This document shows positions 24,701 to 32,700 of a stretch of DNA of 64,000 nucleotides, one piece after another. The DNA is from Owenia fusiformis (taxonomy: Eukaryota > Annelida > Polychaeta > Sabellida > Oweniidae). The stretch spans positions 22,183,564 to 22,247,563 of the forward strand of contig CAIIXF020000007.1 of the NCBI GenBank assembly GCA_903813345.2, read 5' to 3'. How positions within the stretch are numbered: position 1 is the first letter of the stretch; each line of letters begins with the position of its first letter. The translations under genes were made by a program, and so were the position numbers. The notes under the pieces are model-generated. The model worked only from the letters and a program-made list of their open reading frames with translations, had not been told where the DNA came from and made no database searches.

Positions 24701-26842
24701 TTGTTAACTCATATGAAAGGAAATGACATTCTTTTGTAAATTTTGATTTTATCTGAAACACAAATTCACGTTTAACAACTTCCAGGTTATCAATGTCCAC
24801 AACTTACAGTCGTAGGATCATTGGATCAATGTTGCTATATTATTACCTTTAACCAGTTTTATTCCCGTTCTGTACACCTAAATTTCATACCTCAATACAT
24901 TCTTGAACTCTATAATGATGCTTTTCAGTTGATCAAATTCATTATCATCTTGGTTTATCGGCAGACCCATGAAATCTTTGGTTTTGATAGAAATATTTGC
25001 GTGTAATATTTAACTTATTTCGATTGTCAAATTTCTCCATTTAAAATCAAAATCAAAAGAAGAAAACATGGCACACATCGTGTACATGGGCACTAAGCTA
25101 AAACCAATCATATTATTTGAATATTTTGCACACATGAATTATTTGCTTCTGAGCACTTACAGAAAAAAGCTAACCACAATATACAAACCTGGCCGAGATT
25201 ACCATAACTTCATTTTAGCGAAATGTGAGCTCAAACTCGTGACAAAACAAATGCAAATGCATTATGCATATGCTGGAATGAAGCCTTAGAGACATTCATT
25301 CTAGTAAATATGATTTACAGGGTATACTTTTTTGTAAGGTGAGTTTGAGATTACCTTCTTTGCCACCTTCGTCCAAAGATAAATCTCTGCATGTATACGG
25401 GTCATGACGTAATCATAAAATTTGAAATCAAATGTCCGCCATTTTTCCACATCACAATTTGAATTGCGAGTTTTGGTCTTATTACCCACAGATATTGGCC
25501 AGATCGTTTTGTAGTAGGATATCATAGTATCAAAGAATAATACAGAAGATGCGTCACTAAATTAGAAAATTTCAAACAAAAGTGACCACCTTTCAAAACG
25601 TTCCTTATACAAAATGGTACCTGCTTCCCCGTGACAGATTTTTCACTTATTTTATAGCTGAGATCTTCATCTTTCTATTTCTACTTGTTTGGTTCGAGTA
25701 AATGACCTATGGATGCAGTTATTTGACTTTTAATACGGCGAATATTTTTCACGAGATCCGGACTCTTGTGTTTCCAAATATCATTGTACTGATGACATCA
25801 CATTTCTGGAACCACGGGAGCACCATTCAGATTTGGACAGACAAGATTCTGGCGATAAAATATCACTGGTTTGGCCTCTTATCAACGCAGTATTGCTTGA
25901 ATAACGGTCATTGGTGATAAAAAAGTTAAAGAATAACAAGACCCTTCGAATGAGGTATGATTTGTCTCATATTTTTCAGAAATGACTTCACAATCGTGAT
26001 TTAAAAATATGAAATTTTCTGAGGTGTCTCATCTTGAGGAATATTTATTGAGCTACTGATCCTACTACAGAAGAATCTGGCCGGGATCTATGTTATTACC
26101 TCACCAAAAATAACAAAACACACATGAAGTGACCATTGTATTAGTTCACATCTTCTGGATCGCTAACTTAGAATTTCCAGCCAGTTACTAATATCAGACA
26201 TTAACGACATTTCGCCCAGTTTTCGAATATCGCCATTTTTCTTGGAGCCATTTGATTTAATTTTAGAAAAAATTATGCAATATCTCATCAAGAAGCTCGG
26301 CAGGTCCCATTTTAATTAATGATTTATTTACCTGTTGATTTTTAAAATATTTGATAAATTTATGACAAACCAGCCAGCTTTTTTCAAATGGCGTTCACGG
26401 TGTTCCAGATGAAATTACTTCTAGCCAAGAATTGGCTAGAGACTCGAGTAAGTTTGAGACATTTAATGTTAAAATTCAAGAAAATATCATGCCAAATATT
26501 ATAGACTATCTAGATAATGCGTCTTTTCAATTATTTTTCGTCACCATATATCATTCTAATGTGACATTATGTTTGTGAACCACCTGGCCGAAAGAAATAA
26601 TCTTTCAAATTAGAAAGAAAACAATTCAAATATAACAAAAATTACACACAGAAATTACCTGTGCCCATGGGACTCCAATTCAATTTGGTGTCTGATAAAG
26701 TAACATCATAACTTTTATGGTCAATTTCAAAAATTCCCGTCAATTTTTCATCCAAATTTCCGTAGTTCTGCCTGGGCGAGGTCTCTCCATCAGATTCAAA
26801 ATAGTTACTCTGCATATTTTTCTTTTGTCTTGGTCGACTCAT
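12636..26842 (-). CDS. CERKL: Ceramide-kinase-like protein (CERKL), 13 exons, complete
   Basis: The coding exons, in transcript order, are 26842-26659, 22727-22473, 19646-19518, 18345-18282, 17029-16887, 16692-16618, 16010-15830, 15481-15398, 15210-15095, 14829-14618, 13897-13634, 13167-12977 and 12729-12636. All have AG/GT boundaries and join without a frame break into 663 aa. Layout: PH-like region about 35-145 (GIFEIDHKSYDVTLSD...), interrupted by a Lys cluster KKKKSKKKHK at 64-73; kinase fold from about 155 with CVGGDGTVN at 214-222, IGIVPTGSSN at 253-262, YGFGGNILVFANRY in exon 7, LADGCMDLVLVRN at 450-462, KNQ/FDFPFVEVHRVKDL across exons 10 and 11; then a charged insert and the end IHPQLLLICG. 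The order and wording match vertebrate CERKL better than CERK. The family NPxGG loop reads QAHAG here, and the Glu after GGDGxxN is Lys, so kinase activity is doubtful. The gene is about 100 aa longer than human CERKL. It is convergent with INSIG and divergent from IGF2BP. Confidence 0.9.
12977..13167 (-). CDS. CERKL: CERKL exon 12 (Lys/Arg/Glu-rich insert, WNMD)
   Basis: Acceptor tttcacag, donor gtgagt. It encodes a charged stretch (NRERRSKKTRDKEEKKKQSE) and then VWNMDSEIQRDIDLDF, which aligns with the CERKL C-terminal WNVDGD strand. Confidence 0.9.
13634..13897 (-). CDS. CERKL: CERKL exon 11 (last conserved strand, acidic insert)
   Basis: Acceptor ttttccag, donor gtaaga. It begins FDFPFVEVHRVKDLRIRG, a strong match. 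It then diverges into a charged segment with acidic runs at residues 539-547 (SDIDDDDED) and 558-563. Confidence 0.92.
14467..14590 (-). repeat. Copy of the dispersed repeat of about 110 bp, CERKL intron 10
   Basis: It contains ggcattaacatgcaaaatgt and cacctgccatttgttgcaga, the complement of the copies at 17, 673, 58592 and 62953. It lies close to the donor of exon 10. Confidence 0.85.
14618..14829 (-). CDS. CERKL: CERKL exon 10 (APQGL, DGCMDL)
   Basis: Acceptor atttacag, donor gtatat. It encodes NVAVFTLPGL, EMAPQGLSKYTHLADGCMDL and LVRNTERKDFIRYLKRHG. The DGxxDL element of the lipid-kinase fold is intact. It ends on a full codon, KNQ. Confidence 0.93.
15095..15210 (-). CDS. CERKL: CERKL exon 9 (variable linker)
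   Basis: Acceptor atttccag, donor gtaaaa. It encodes CSVCLDSSMGGSNFGSVYSD and a Ser-rich end PLAISGTSSTII. Little family similarity is expected here; the call rests on splice sites and phase. Confidence 0.8.
15398..15481 (-). CDS. CERKL: CERKL exon 8
   Basis: Acceptor tgtttcag, donor gtaagg. It encodes RPYDCDIQYIPSPKNTESNP and DGVVCHT, aligned with the CERKL DCEISFLP strand. Confidence 0.87.
15830..16010 (-). CDS. CERKL: CERKL exon 7 (DVCS, YGFGGN)
   Basis: Acceptor ctttgtag, donor gtaagg. It encodes GHKCPVDVCSTYH, FNFQYGFGGNILVFANRYSK and LGQRKVEAAFLK, closely following the CERKL order DVC..., FGFGG..., LAEKY. Confidence 0.92.
16618..16692 (-). CDS. CERKL: CERKL exon 6
   Basis: Acceptor tgttccag, donor gtatgt. 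With the preceding split Gly it gives GSSNNIAHSVLGTDDPVSAV then LHIVLG, matching the CERKL segment after the (A/T)G-S loop. Confidence 0.9.
16887..17029 (-). CDS. CERKL: CERKL exon 5 (GGDG motif)
   Basis: Acceptor tttttcag, donor gtaagc. It encodes IICVGGDGTVNKLVNGLL and ends PIGIVPT. GGDG is intact at residues 216-219; residue 223, usually Glu, is Lys. Confidence 0.93.
17189..18089. mobile_element. pogo/Tigger-like MITE in CERKL intron 4
   Basis: Ends cagtaaaacct and aggctttactg, each bordered by TA. The left end continues gtcttatctaaatac, the style of Tigger-type ends. Length 901 bp, no transposase seen; the middle may hold other repeats. Confidence 0.6.
18282..18345 (-). CDS. CERKL: CERKL exon 4
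   Basis: Short 64-nt exon, acceptor tttttcag, donor gtaagt. It encodes EVIHNETIKQEMVHLKLSNY followed by D, the helix before the GGDG strand. Phases fit both neighbours. Confidence 0.82.
18487..19235. repeat. Repeat element in CERKL intron 3 with internal duplication
   Basis: It is bordered by aaatcccaacgaac near 18511 and gttcgttgggat near 19222. A segment of about 170 bp containing ggccattttgaattttacga is present twice in diverged form (about 18600 and 18740). The GACG-rich tract cggacggacggactgactga is near the right end. Class unknown. Confidence 0.6.
19518..19646 (-). CDS. CERKL: CERKL exon 3 (start of kinase fold)
   Basis: Acceptor ttttctag, donor gtaaga. It encodes GLPGRLRKVKVFVQAHAGIK then YIYRALVHPILLGAKIEQDI. 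The position of the NPxGG nucleotide loop reads QAHAG. Confidence 0.88.
19885..20190. repeat. Dispersed repeat with gcagag(g/t)gtagtt core
   Basis: It contains actaaactgtaatatggtct and ctgcacgcagggtact. Related copies occur at about 23340-23410 and 37930-38125, and a weak one near 40520-40680. Confidence 0.6.
20459..21039. mobile_element. MITE copy A, aaggaggattggctcccag ends, CERKL intron 2
   Basis: Ends aaggaggattggctcccag (20459-20477) and its complement (21021-21039). The outer part matches copy B (28895-29200) in reverse; this copy carries about 280 bp of extra AT-rich sequence. Flanks agaacttt and agaactca suggest a decayed target duplication. Confidence 0.85.
21763..21946. mobile_element. 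pogo/Tigger-like MITE in CERKL intron 2
   Basis: Left end cagtgaaaccatatatccga, right end attcggataagacaggtttt then acta, bordered by TA. Related to the element at 17189-18089. Confidence 0.6.
22473..22727 (-). CDS. CERKL: CERKL exon 2 (Lys cluster, PH-like strands)
   Basis: Acceptor attttcag, donor gtgaga. It begins with a basic stretch (residues 64-73) and an acidic DDDNEN, then VLLKDIYGVRVKYQK and CSLWATRIDQIIS. The basic cluster could be a nuclear or nucleolar signal; that is inference. Confidence 0.9.
22975..23063 (-). repeat. Copy of the dispersed repeat of about 110 bp
   Basis: Contains ggcattcacatgcaaaatgt and ggccatttgttacagatacc, the reverse orientation of the copies at 17 and 673. 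Confidence 0.8.
23657..23783. mobile_element. 127-bp MITE with caggggttt ends
   Basis: Ends caggggtttcattag and ctagtgaaacccctg. A related copy lies in reverse at 40312-40437. Flanks ccaaac and tcaaac may be a decayed target duplication. Confidence 0.75.
26659..26842 (-). CDS. CERKL: CERKL exon 1 (start codon, start of PH-like region)
   Basis: ATG at 26842-26840 has A at -3. It encodes MSRPRQKK... then GIFEIDHKSYDVTLSDTKL, a close match to the start of the CERKL PH-like region. Donor g|gtaatt at 26658. It ends after one base of a codon. Confidence 0.88.
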
Positions 26843-27706
26843 AGTGTTTTATCTGTTGGGAAAATGCATGCATTTGTTGATTTATGTCGGTACAAGTTTG
26901 TTCAAAAGTTGTTTGGGTTTGTATAGCAGCACCTTTACGGAGAATTTGTTTTCCATCTTTTGATTGGTCTAATAAGTTATTTGCCATGAGACACCACAAA
27001 CAGTTCTAGGGCACAACTTAAATACTGGAATAGATGTACGGATGGTGTTTGGCTCTACTTTTGGCTTGACTTTTCTATGAAGATACAAATATGTTCTTTC
27101 TTTCTATTCATTAAGCACTTTTAGGCTACTAGATTAGTGTCTTGGGCTTTTTATTTCTAATTACTGCCACATATGTACCTTTTCACTTATTATTATATGT
27201 GGCTTTTTGTGGCTGGCATTTCTACTGTGCATCCCAATAAAACAAGTGATGATTGCATCAATTTCATTTATTTTACCATGAAGCCACGTATCTCCTCTAG
27301 GGGTCCCACGATACATTATCTTTAATCTGGATGGTAGATCATCCTCCGATCACAGGGCTTCAAAATCCAGAATATCTTCTTTCTTTTTACACCCTGCTAT
27401 AAGCAGTTAGCATTTCCCTGATTAAGAACTCGCAATTTGATTCGCTGTTGCAAAACTGCGACAGCAAGCATGTATATGTCATCGGTGTATAATTAGATCA
27501 CGTGACTCAGTTTAATTGGATGCTTCCAAATTGGTTATGGCAGGGGGGAAGAAGGAGGTACGAAATATGTACACCTGCTTAGGAGGATGATGGAAGATAA
27601 ACAATGAAAGATTTTCATTGCAGTATTCTCATGCTACTAGATGTCACTTATATAACCATTGTCACGGTCTTATTGTGCTTTAACATTACCACAGTCATGA
27701 CAGGCC

Positions 27707-27855
27707 ATGGGCGTAGCGCCCGGTACGCTGGGTACATACCAGATGGTTGCAAATTCGCTCCAAATACAACCAAATTTCATACTCGTTTTTTGATTCACTC
27801 AACTCTTGTTCCTGTGGTGGTGGCGTATTTCTTAGAAAAATAGTGCTACGCCCAT
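27707..27855. mobile_element. 149-bp inverted-repeat element inside tandem array
   Basis: 11-bp perfect terminal inverted repeat atgggcgtagc. The target duplication is hard to separate from the surrounding array. Confidence 0.6.
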
Positions 27856-28008
27856 GCAGGCCTTGCAACCATTGTCACGGTTATATAAGCTTTAACATTA
27901 CCACGGTCATGACAGGCCTTGCAACCATTGTCACGTCATGTCAGGCCTTGCAATATAGTATAGCATTGTCACGGTCATATCAGGCTTTAAGATTACCATG
28001 GTCATGAC

Positions 28009-28445
28009 TAGTGTTGTCGCGATTAATCGATACATTGCCAAAGCTGATTCTGGCGATGCATCGATGTCTGAAACAAAACATCGATGTTTTTAAAAAAAAT
28101 TCATTTGCTTAAAATCACCCTTTCTTATCTTATTTTGACGCATATCGCTTAACTTTCTCATGTCTTATTTCATTTCCCAATGTTTTCTGATATTATTTCG
28201 CCTTAAAACTGTTTTAGCTAGTCGAAATGAACCATTAATCTAAAGAAAATTACTTTACTTTCATTTCACCGTTACTAGAAGTTCCCGGATGAACCAGCGT
28301 TCTGTATTTTAGTGCATTAGCGTTCGGTATTTCAGTGCACGTTTCTCGATCTTCTTCTCGATGTCCATCGCGATGTGCATCAATGTTTACGACTGAAAAT
28401 TGCCGATGCATCGATGTACGATTATGGCACATCGCGACAACACTA
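28009..28445. mobile_element. Non-autonomous hAT-like element with perfect 8-bp TSD
   Basis: Terminal inverted repeats tagtgttgtcgcgat / atcgcgacaacacta. The element is flanked by gtcatgac at 28001-28008 and 28446-28453. An 8-bp duplication and TAGTGTTG-type ends fit the hAT superfamily. The interior repeats gatgcatcgatg; no transposase. Confidence 0.88.
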
Positions 28446-28894
28446 GTCATGACAGGCCTTGCAATATAATATAGAATTGTCACGGTTATACCAGGCTATC
28501 ACGATAACACTACCACGGTCATGACAGGATCATTGCGAAACTTAAAAACACTTAATAACATGATGACGGTTGTGCCAGGCATAAGAATTACAAACAAGAA
28601 ATTGTTAGAAATACAAACAAAAACTAATCAAATAAATATGCACCCGCAGATGATTAGAAACAGGTGTCCATACTCCACGGTCAATGACAAGTGCCAGTGT
28701 TTATTGTAAGCCAGATATCATATATAAGATTTCTATTGTATTCATTTCATCTTTTTAGCTGTATTATCATAACATATGTTAATGAATTGTCTATTCCCGA
28801 TCACATTAATGACATTATCAGATAAGGGCCAGAGAATTATAAAATATAGCAAAAAGAGACAAAGGCACACGTGGTTTAAATATTTGTATTTTCC

Positions 28895-29200
28895 CCAAGG
28901 AGGATTGGCTCCCAGAGTGCACCACCGATATTCTGTCCCATATATGGGTATGTCGTAATACAAAATTCGAATTCAAACAGCCGCCATTTTGTTCACTTCA
29001 ACATTTAAATCGTGAATTTTGGTCTTATTTCCAAACGAAAAATTCCAAAACTCACAAGAAATGATCGAGATATTGGTTCGAATCTTTTGAACTGTTTATT
29101 TTGAATTTATAGTCGGTTTTAATTTCAGAAAATAACGACATTTCGACGTTTTCATTGTTGGAAAATATCGAGTTTCGATCCTGGGAGCCAATCCTCCTTG
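28895..29200. mobile_element. MITE copy B with 9-bp TSD
   Basis: Ends caaggaggattggctcccag and its complement. Flanked by tattttccc at 28886-28894 and 29201-29209. The interior matches copy A at 20459-21039 in reverse. A 9-bp duplication is typical of Mutator-like elements; the class is inferred only from that. Confidence 0.88.
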
Positions 29201-29596
29201 TATTTTCCCGCAAAATGACGTATCATTTGGACTAGTTTAACATCATGTCAAAGGGAAGATTTTTTGATACATTAAAACAGTATCTGACATTTATCATAAA
29301 TCATGTTTATGTTTGGCGAATTGTTCCCTTGGTTAAAGTCAGAAGGCTCGTACAATTGCTTTATGATCTTTGTAAATGTCTAAACTATATTAAACGATAT
29401 TCATTTTAATATCAGAACCCCTAATGGGAAAGTTCATTTTTCATATTATTCCGCAGCCGTATTGCACCTAAATAAACTCACTTCCGTGTGGAAAAGTAAG
29501 ACCGTGACATCAAATGTGTCTCAATTTATAGGTAGTTTTTCGCACCGTTGACGACTATCCCCGGCAGTGAAACACTTCAACTACCCCACCTGCGCA

Positions 29597-29768
29597 ATGT
29601 TCAGGTTGTACCTGGGTCGACTGGACCGGGAGGTGACGGAAGAAAGGCTCGGCAACTTGTTCAGCGAGCACGGTCTCAGCTGCTCAAATATTCTTGTGAA
29701 AAGAGGGTACGCTTTCGTGGACTGTCCTGACCAAGAGACGTTAGAGTTAGCGGTGAAAGAGCTAAACG
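29597..29768 (+). CDS. IGF2BP: IGF2BP exon 1 (RRM1)
   Basis: Encodes MFRLYLGRLDREVTEERLGN through LVKRGYAFVDCPDQ to KELN. RNP2 is LYLGRL, RNP1 KRGYAFVD. Donor g|gtaagg at 29769, after one base of a Gly codon. Confidence 0.93.
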
Positions 29769-32700
29769 GTAAGGATATTCATCAAGTCCATTCATCTCCA
29801 CACTTTCAGTGAAAACATATTACAATGCCGAAGATACTGTCATAATTTAGATTACGTTCTTGCCGGCGTGTGCATGGCAAAAATTCAACATGGCCGTCCT
29901 CATGTGGCCATCTTTTGTCAGAAATGAGGGCGTCCTTTATTTACAAAGACGTGTATCCATATTCGATTTATCGTTTTTGATGTTGTATGTATCAAGTGTC
30001 TGTCGAAATTAAATTATGACGAAGAAAAGTGTCTAAATCTCAATACATTCCAGGCATAATTCATTTTCTGGCACCTTGCCAATCTGTGTCACAATGACCT
30101 GTCCACAATAATAATAGGCCTACTCTAAGAAATACCCAATTCCTTACTTCCTGCGAAAGCTATTTGGATTTTGATATATTAGCTTTCCCACGGAGCATTT
30201 GGACAGCTCAATGATCGTGACCTTTGAAATCGAATTAAGGACAGGGTGCATGTTGGGAAATTTTCTGCATTCCTCAATTGAGTCACATGTTATTTTTCAA
30301 AGAAGAATAACTCCTTCCCCACATTGTCTACATCTTCCAGGTTTGCACAAAGAGTGCACTTAAGTGCCTAGAAAAGCCTTTTGAGAAGATTTGTTTTGTA
30401 AAATGTATAAAAAACGAAAAAATTCAGTGAAAAAAATTTCTGAAAATTTTCTGAATCTTTTCACTGAATTTTCTTGTTTTTTATACATTTTTTCAAAACA
30501 TTCTTCTCACAAGTCTTTTCTAGGCACATAAGAGCACTCTTTGTGCAAAACTGGAAGATAAAGACAATATGGGGAAGGAGTGATTCTTGTTTGAAAAATA
30601 ACATGTGACTCAATTGAGGAATGCAGAAAATTTCCCATCATGCACCCTGACCTTAAGTCGATCCGCGGCTTACTTTTGGTCTCTAACTGTGTCTTACATC
30701 AGTATCATCAATCCGTGTAAGTATTGGAGCGCTGGAGTACTTCTTTTTCGATCAAGACTTGTAATTGTTAGTCGAGTGAATCGTTTTACTGCCAAATTCC
30801 AATATGGCGGTTTCTGCTCGGACATTTTCGTAAATCTCCGGAGGTTGTCCGAACCTAACTAATTCTCAAAATTCATTTCGTTCGTTGCGTATCTCGCACC
30901 TAGCAAACCGCCATATTGGAAATAGGTCTGTAAAACTTTAACTCGATGAACAATTTACAAGTCTTGATCGAAAAAGAAGTACTCCAGCGCTCCAATACTT
31001 ACACGGATTGATGATACTGATGTAAGACGCAGTTAGAGACCAAAAGTAAGCCGCGGATCGACTTAATTCGATTTCAAAGGTCACTATTGATCAGCTGTTC
31101 ACTTCTCCGTTTGAGAGCCATAAGTTTCAAAATCTAACATGGCTCTCGAAGTGAGTAACCAATTCCTATACCAGCCTACTATCAGGACTATAGTCCTGGG
31201 CTATCATGTAATTTCCATCTATTTGATCATACTTTGGGGCACATAGAAATAGAAATTACTGAGTATTTTAGATTAGATATTATTATTGATATGTTATCTT
31301 GTCCTGATCCCGGGGGGGTTCACTATATATAAACCTTGACGGGGATCCGCGGCGCATGTGGAGTACCTATTTCAATGTTTGGTATGGCAATGGACCCATA
31401 TTTTAGGATTTGGTATGGGAATGCCCGGAAATTTCTGACTTCTGAGGTATGGCAATGGTCGGACTTTTGCTCTTCTGGTATGAGAATGGTCGTTGTAGAT
31501 ACGTTACCTAACATTCGTGGTATAGCATTGGTCCAGTAGTTGCAAATTTGAAGTTGTTTTGGATCGTTTCCCGAAGTATCTTCTCTTCCAGGGCCTTCTT
31601 CAACTTTTGAATTTTAGCCCTTTTCCCAGGAAATGAGGAGGAGATTTTTCAAGATTTCAATACAAAACTTGCCGCCAAGAGAAATGGACGCTCGATTCGA
31701 TTCATTTATGACCATTACTACAGTATGGCATTTGTCCTTGATTTGAGGTATGGCGATTGGTCCTGTATTTGCACATTTGTATGACATTGATCCAATATTT
31801 CATTTACTTTGAATTAAGGTATGGCATTGGTCCCATATTTGGACATTTGGTTTGGTATGGCATTGGTCCTACATTTTGATATTTGGTATGGCATTGGTCC
31901 CATAATTGGACATTTGGTATGGCATTGGTCCTATATTTGGACATTTGGTATGGCCTCTGGGCGTTATTTTGGTTGGTATGGGAACATATTGAAATTTGAC
32001 AGACTGGTATGGGAACATATTGATATTTGAGGCTTCAGCCTAGGACCCCCGTCGAGTTTTATATACATTGAACCCCCCGGGGTCCCGATCCCATTCAGCA
32101 TTCTTGTCTTGGGAGCGTTCAATAGAAGTTATAAAAAACGGCGCTATCCATACACATATTTCTTCCTCAGTTACACCAGCCACCATCAGCTGAGCTGACC
32201 CGACAACTTCCTCCAGCATAACTTTCATCTCTTCATTCCCAGGAATGATGGATGAAATAGGAATTTTTGCTTGTCATTGAACGTCAAAATTACTCCCTCT
32301 ATTTTTATATCTGGGCTCTGCAGCACCAGATATGTAGTCCAGTACTCTCGCTAGGCTTTTAGACTGTTGCGCGGCACCAGTCTATTAGCTCCCAGCACAC
32401 CCTATTAAGGTCTTGGGGTAGTTATCAGAAATTTACACCAAACAGGAAATAAAAAATCTATGTGGATTTTAGAATTTTTTGAACTAAGGTAACAGAGTTT
32501 TGCTTTAACCTTCAATCAGTTTCACTACTCCCATATATTATTTACATGACCATGATCACAATGGTCATGGTCAAAATGACCCTAACCATGCTGAAATTTC
32601 AGCCGTCTGAAATTGTGACAGAAAAAAAGTTAAATGTAAGCATTTCCGAAAGGTCACTGAACAGAATATTTTGAATTTTTCAGAAAATGTGCCCAATATA

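Larger units (their letters stand above)
22728..26658. other. CERKL intron 1, no exon recognised
   Basis: It holds a dispersed repeat (22975-23063), a partial gcagagggtag repeat (about 23340), a 127-bp MITE (23657-23783) and otherwise unassigned AT-rich sequence. ORFs here show no family signal. Confidence 0.6.
27660..28540. repeat. Degraded tandem array interrupted by two elements
   Basis: Repeated phrases are gtcatgacaggccttgcaac and cattgtcacggt, with irregular spacing. Inserted at 27707-27855 is a 149-bp element with ends atgggcgtagc/gctacgcccat, and at 28009-28445 a hAT-like element. Confidence 0.75.
26843..29596. other. Spacer between divergent CERKL and IGF2BP start codons
   Basis: It should contain both promoters and 5' UTRs; none can be defined from sequence alone. 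It holds a degraded tandem array around gtcatgacaggccttgcaac (about 27660-28540) with two inserted elements, and MITE copy B. An in-frame stop at 29549 precedes the IGF2BP ATG. Confidence 0.6.

Noticed and set aside
25068-25917. Several 70-75-codon open frames in CERKL intron 1
   Set aside because: Low-complexity AT-rich frames with no recognisable domain, splice context or codon signal.
29060-29090. tRNA-like B box ggttcgaatc
   Set aside because: It lies inside MITE copy B, with no cloverleaf or A box at tRNA spacing.
31821-32030. Repetitive Trp/Gly-rich peptide
   Set aside because: It is a translation of the ggtatggcattggtcc minisatellite.
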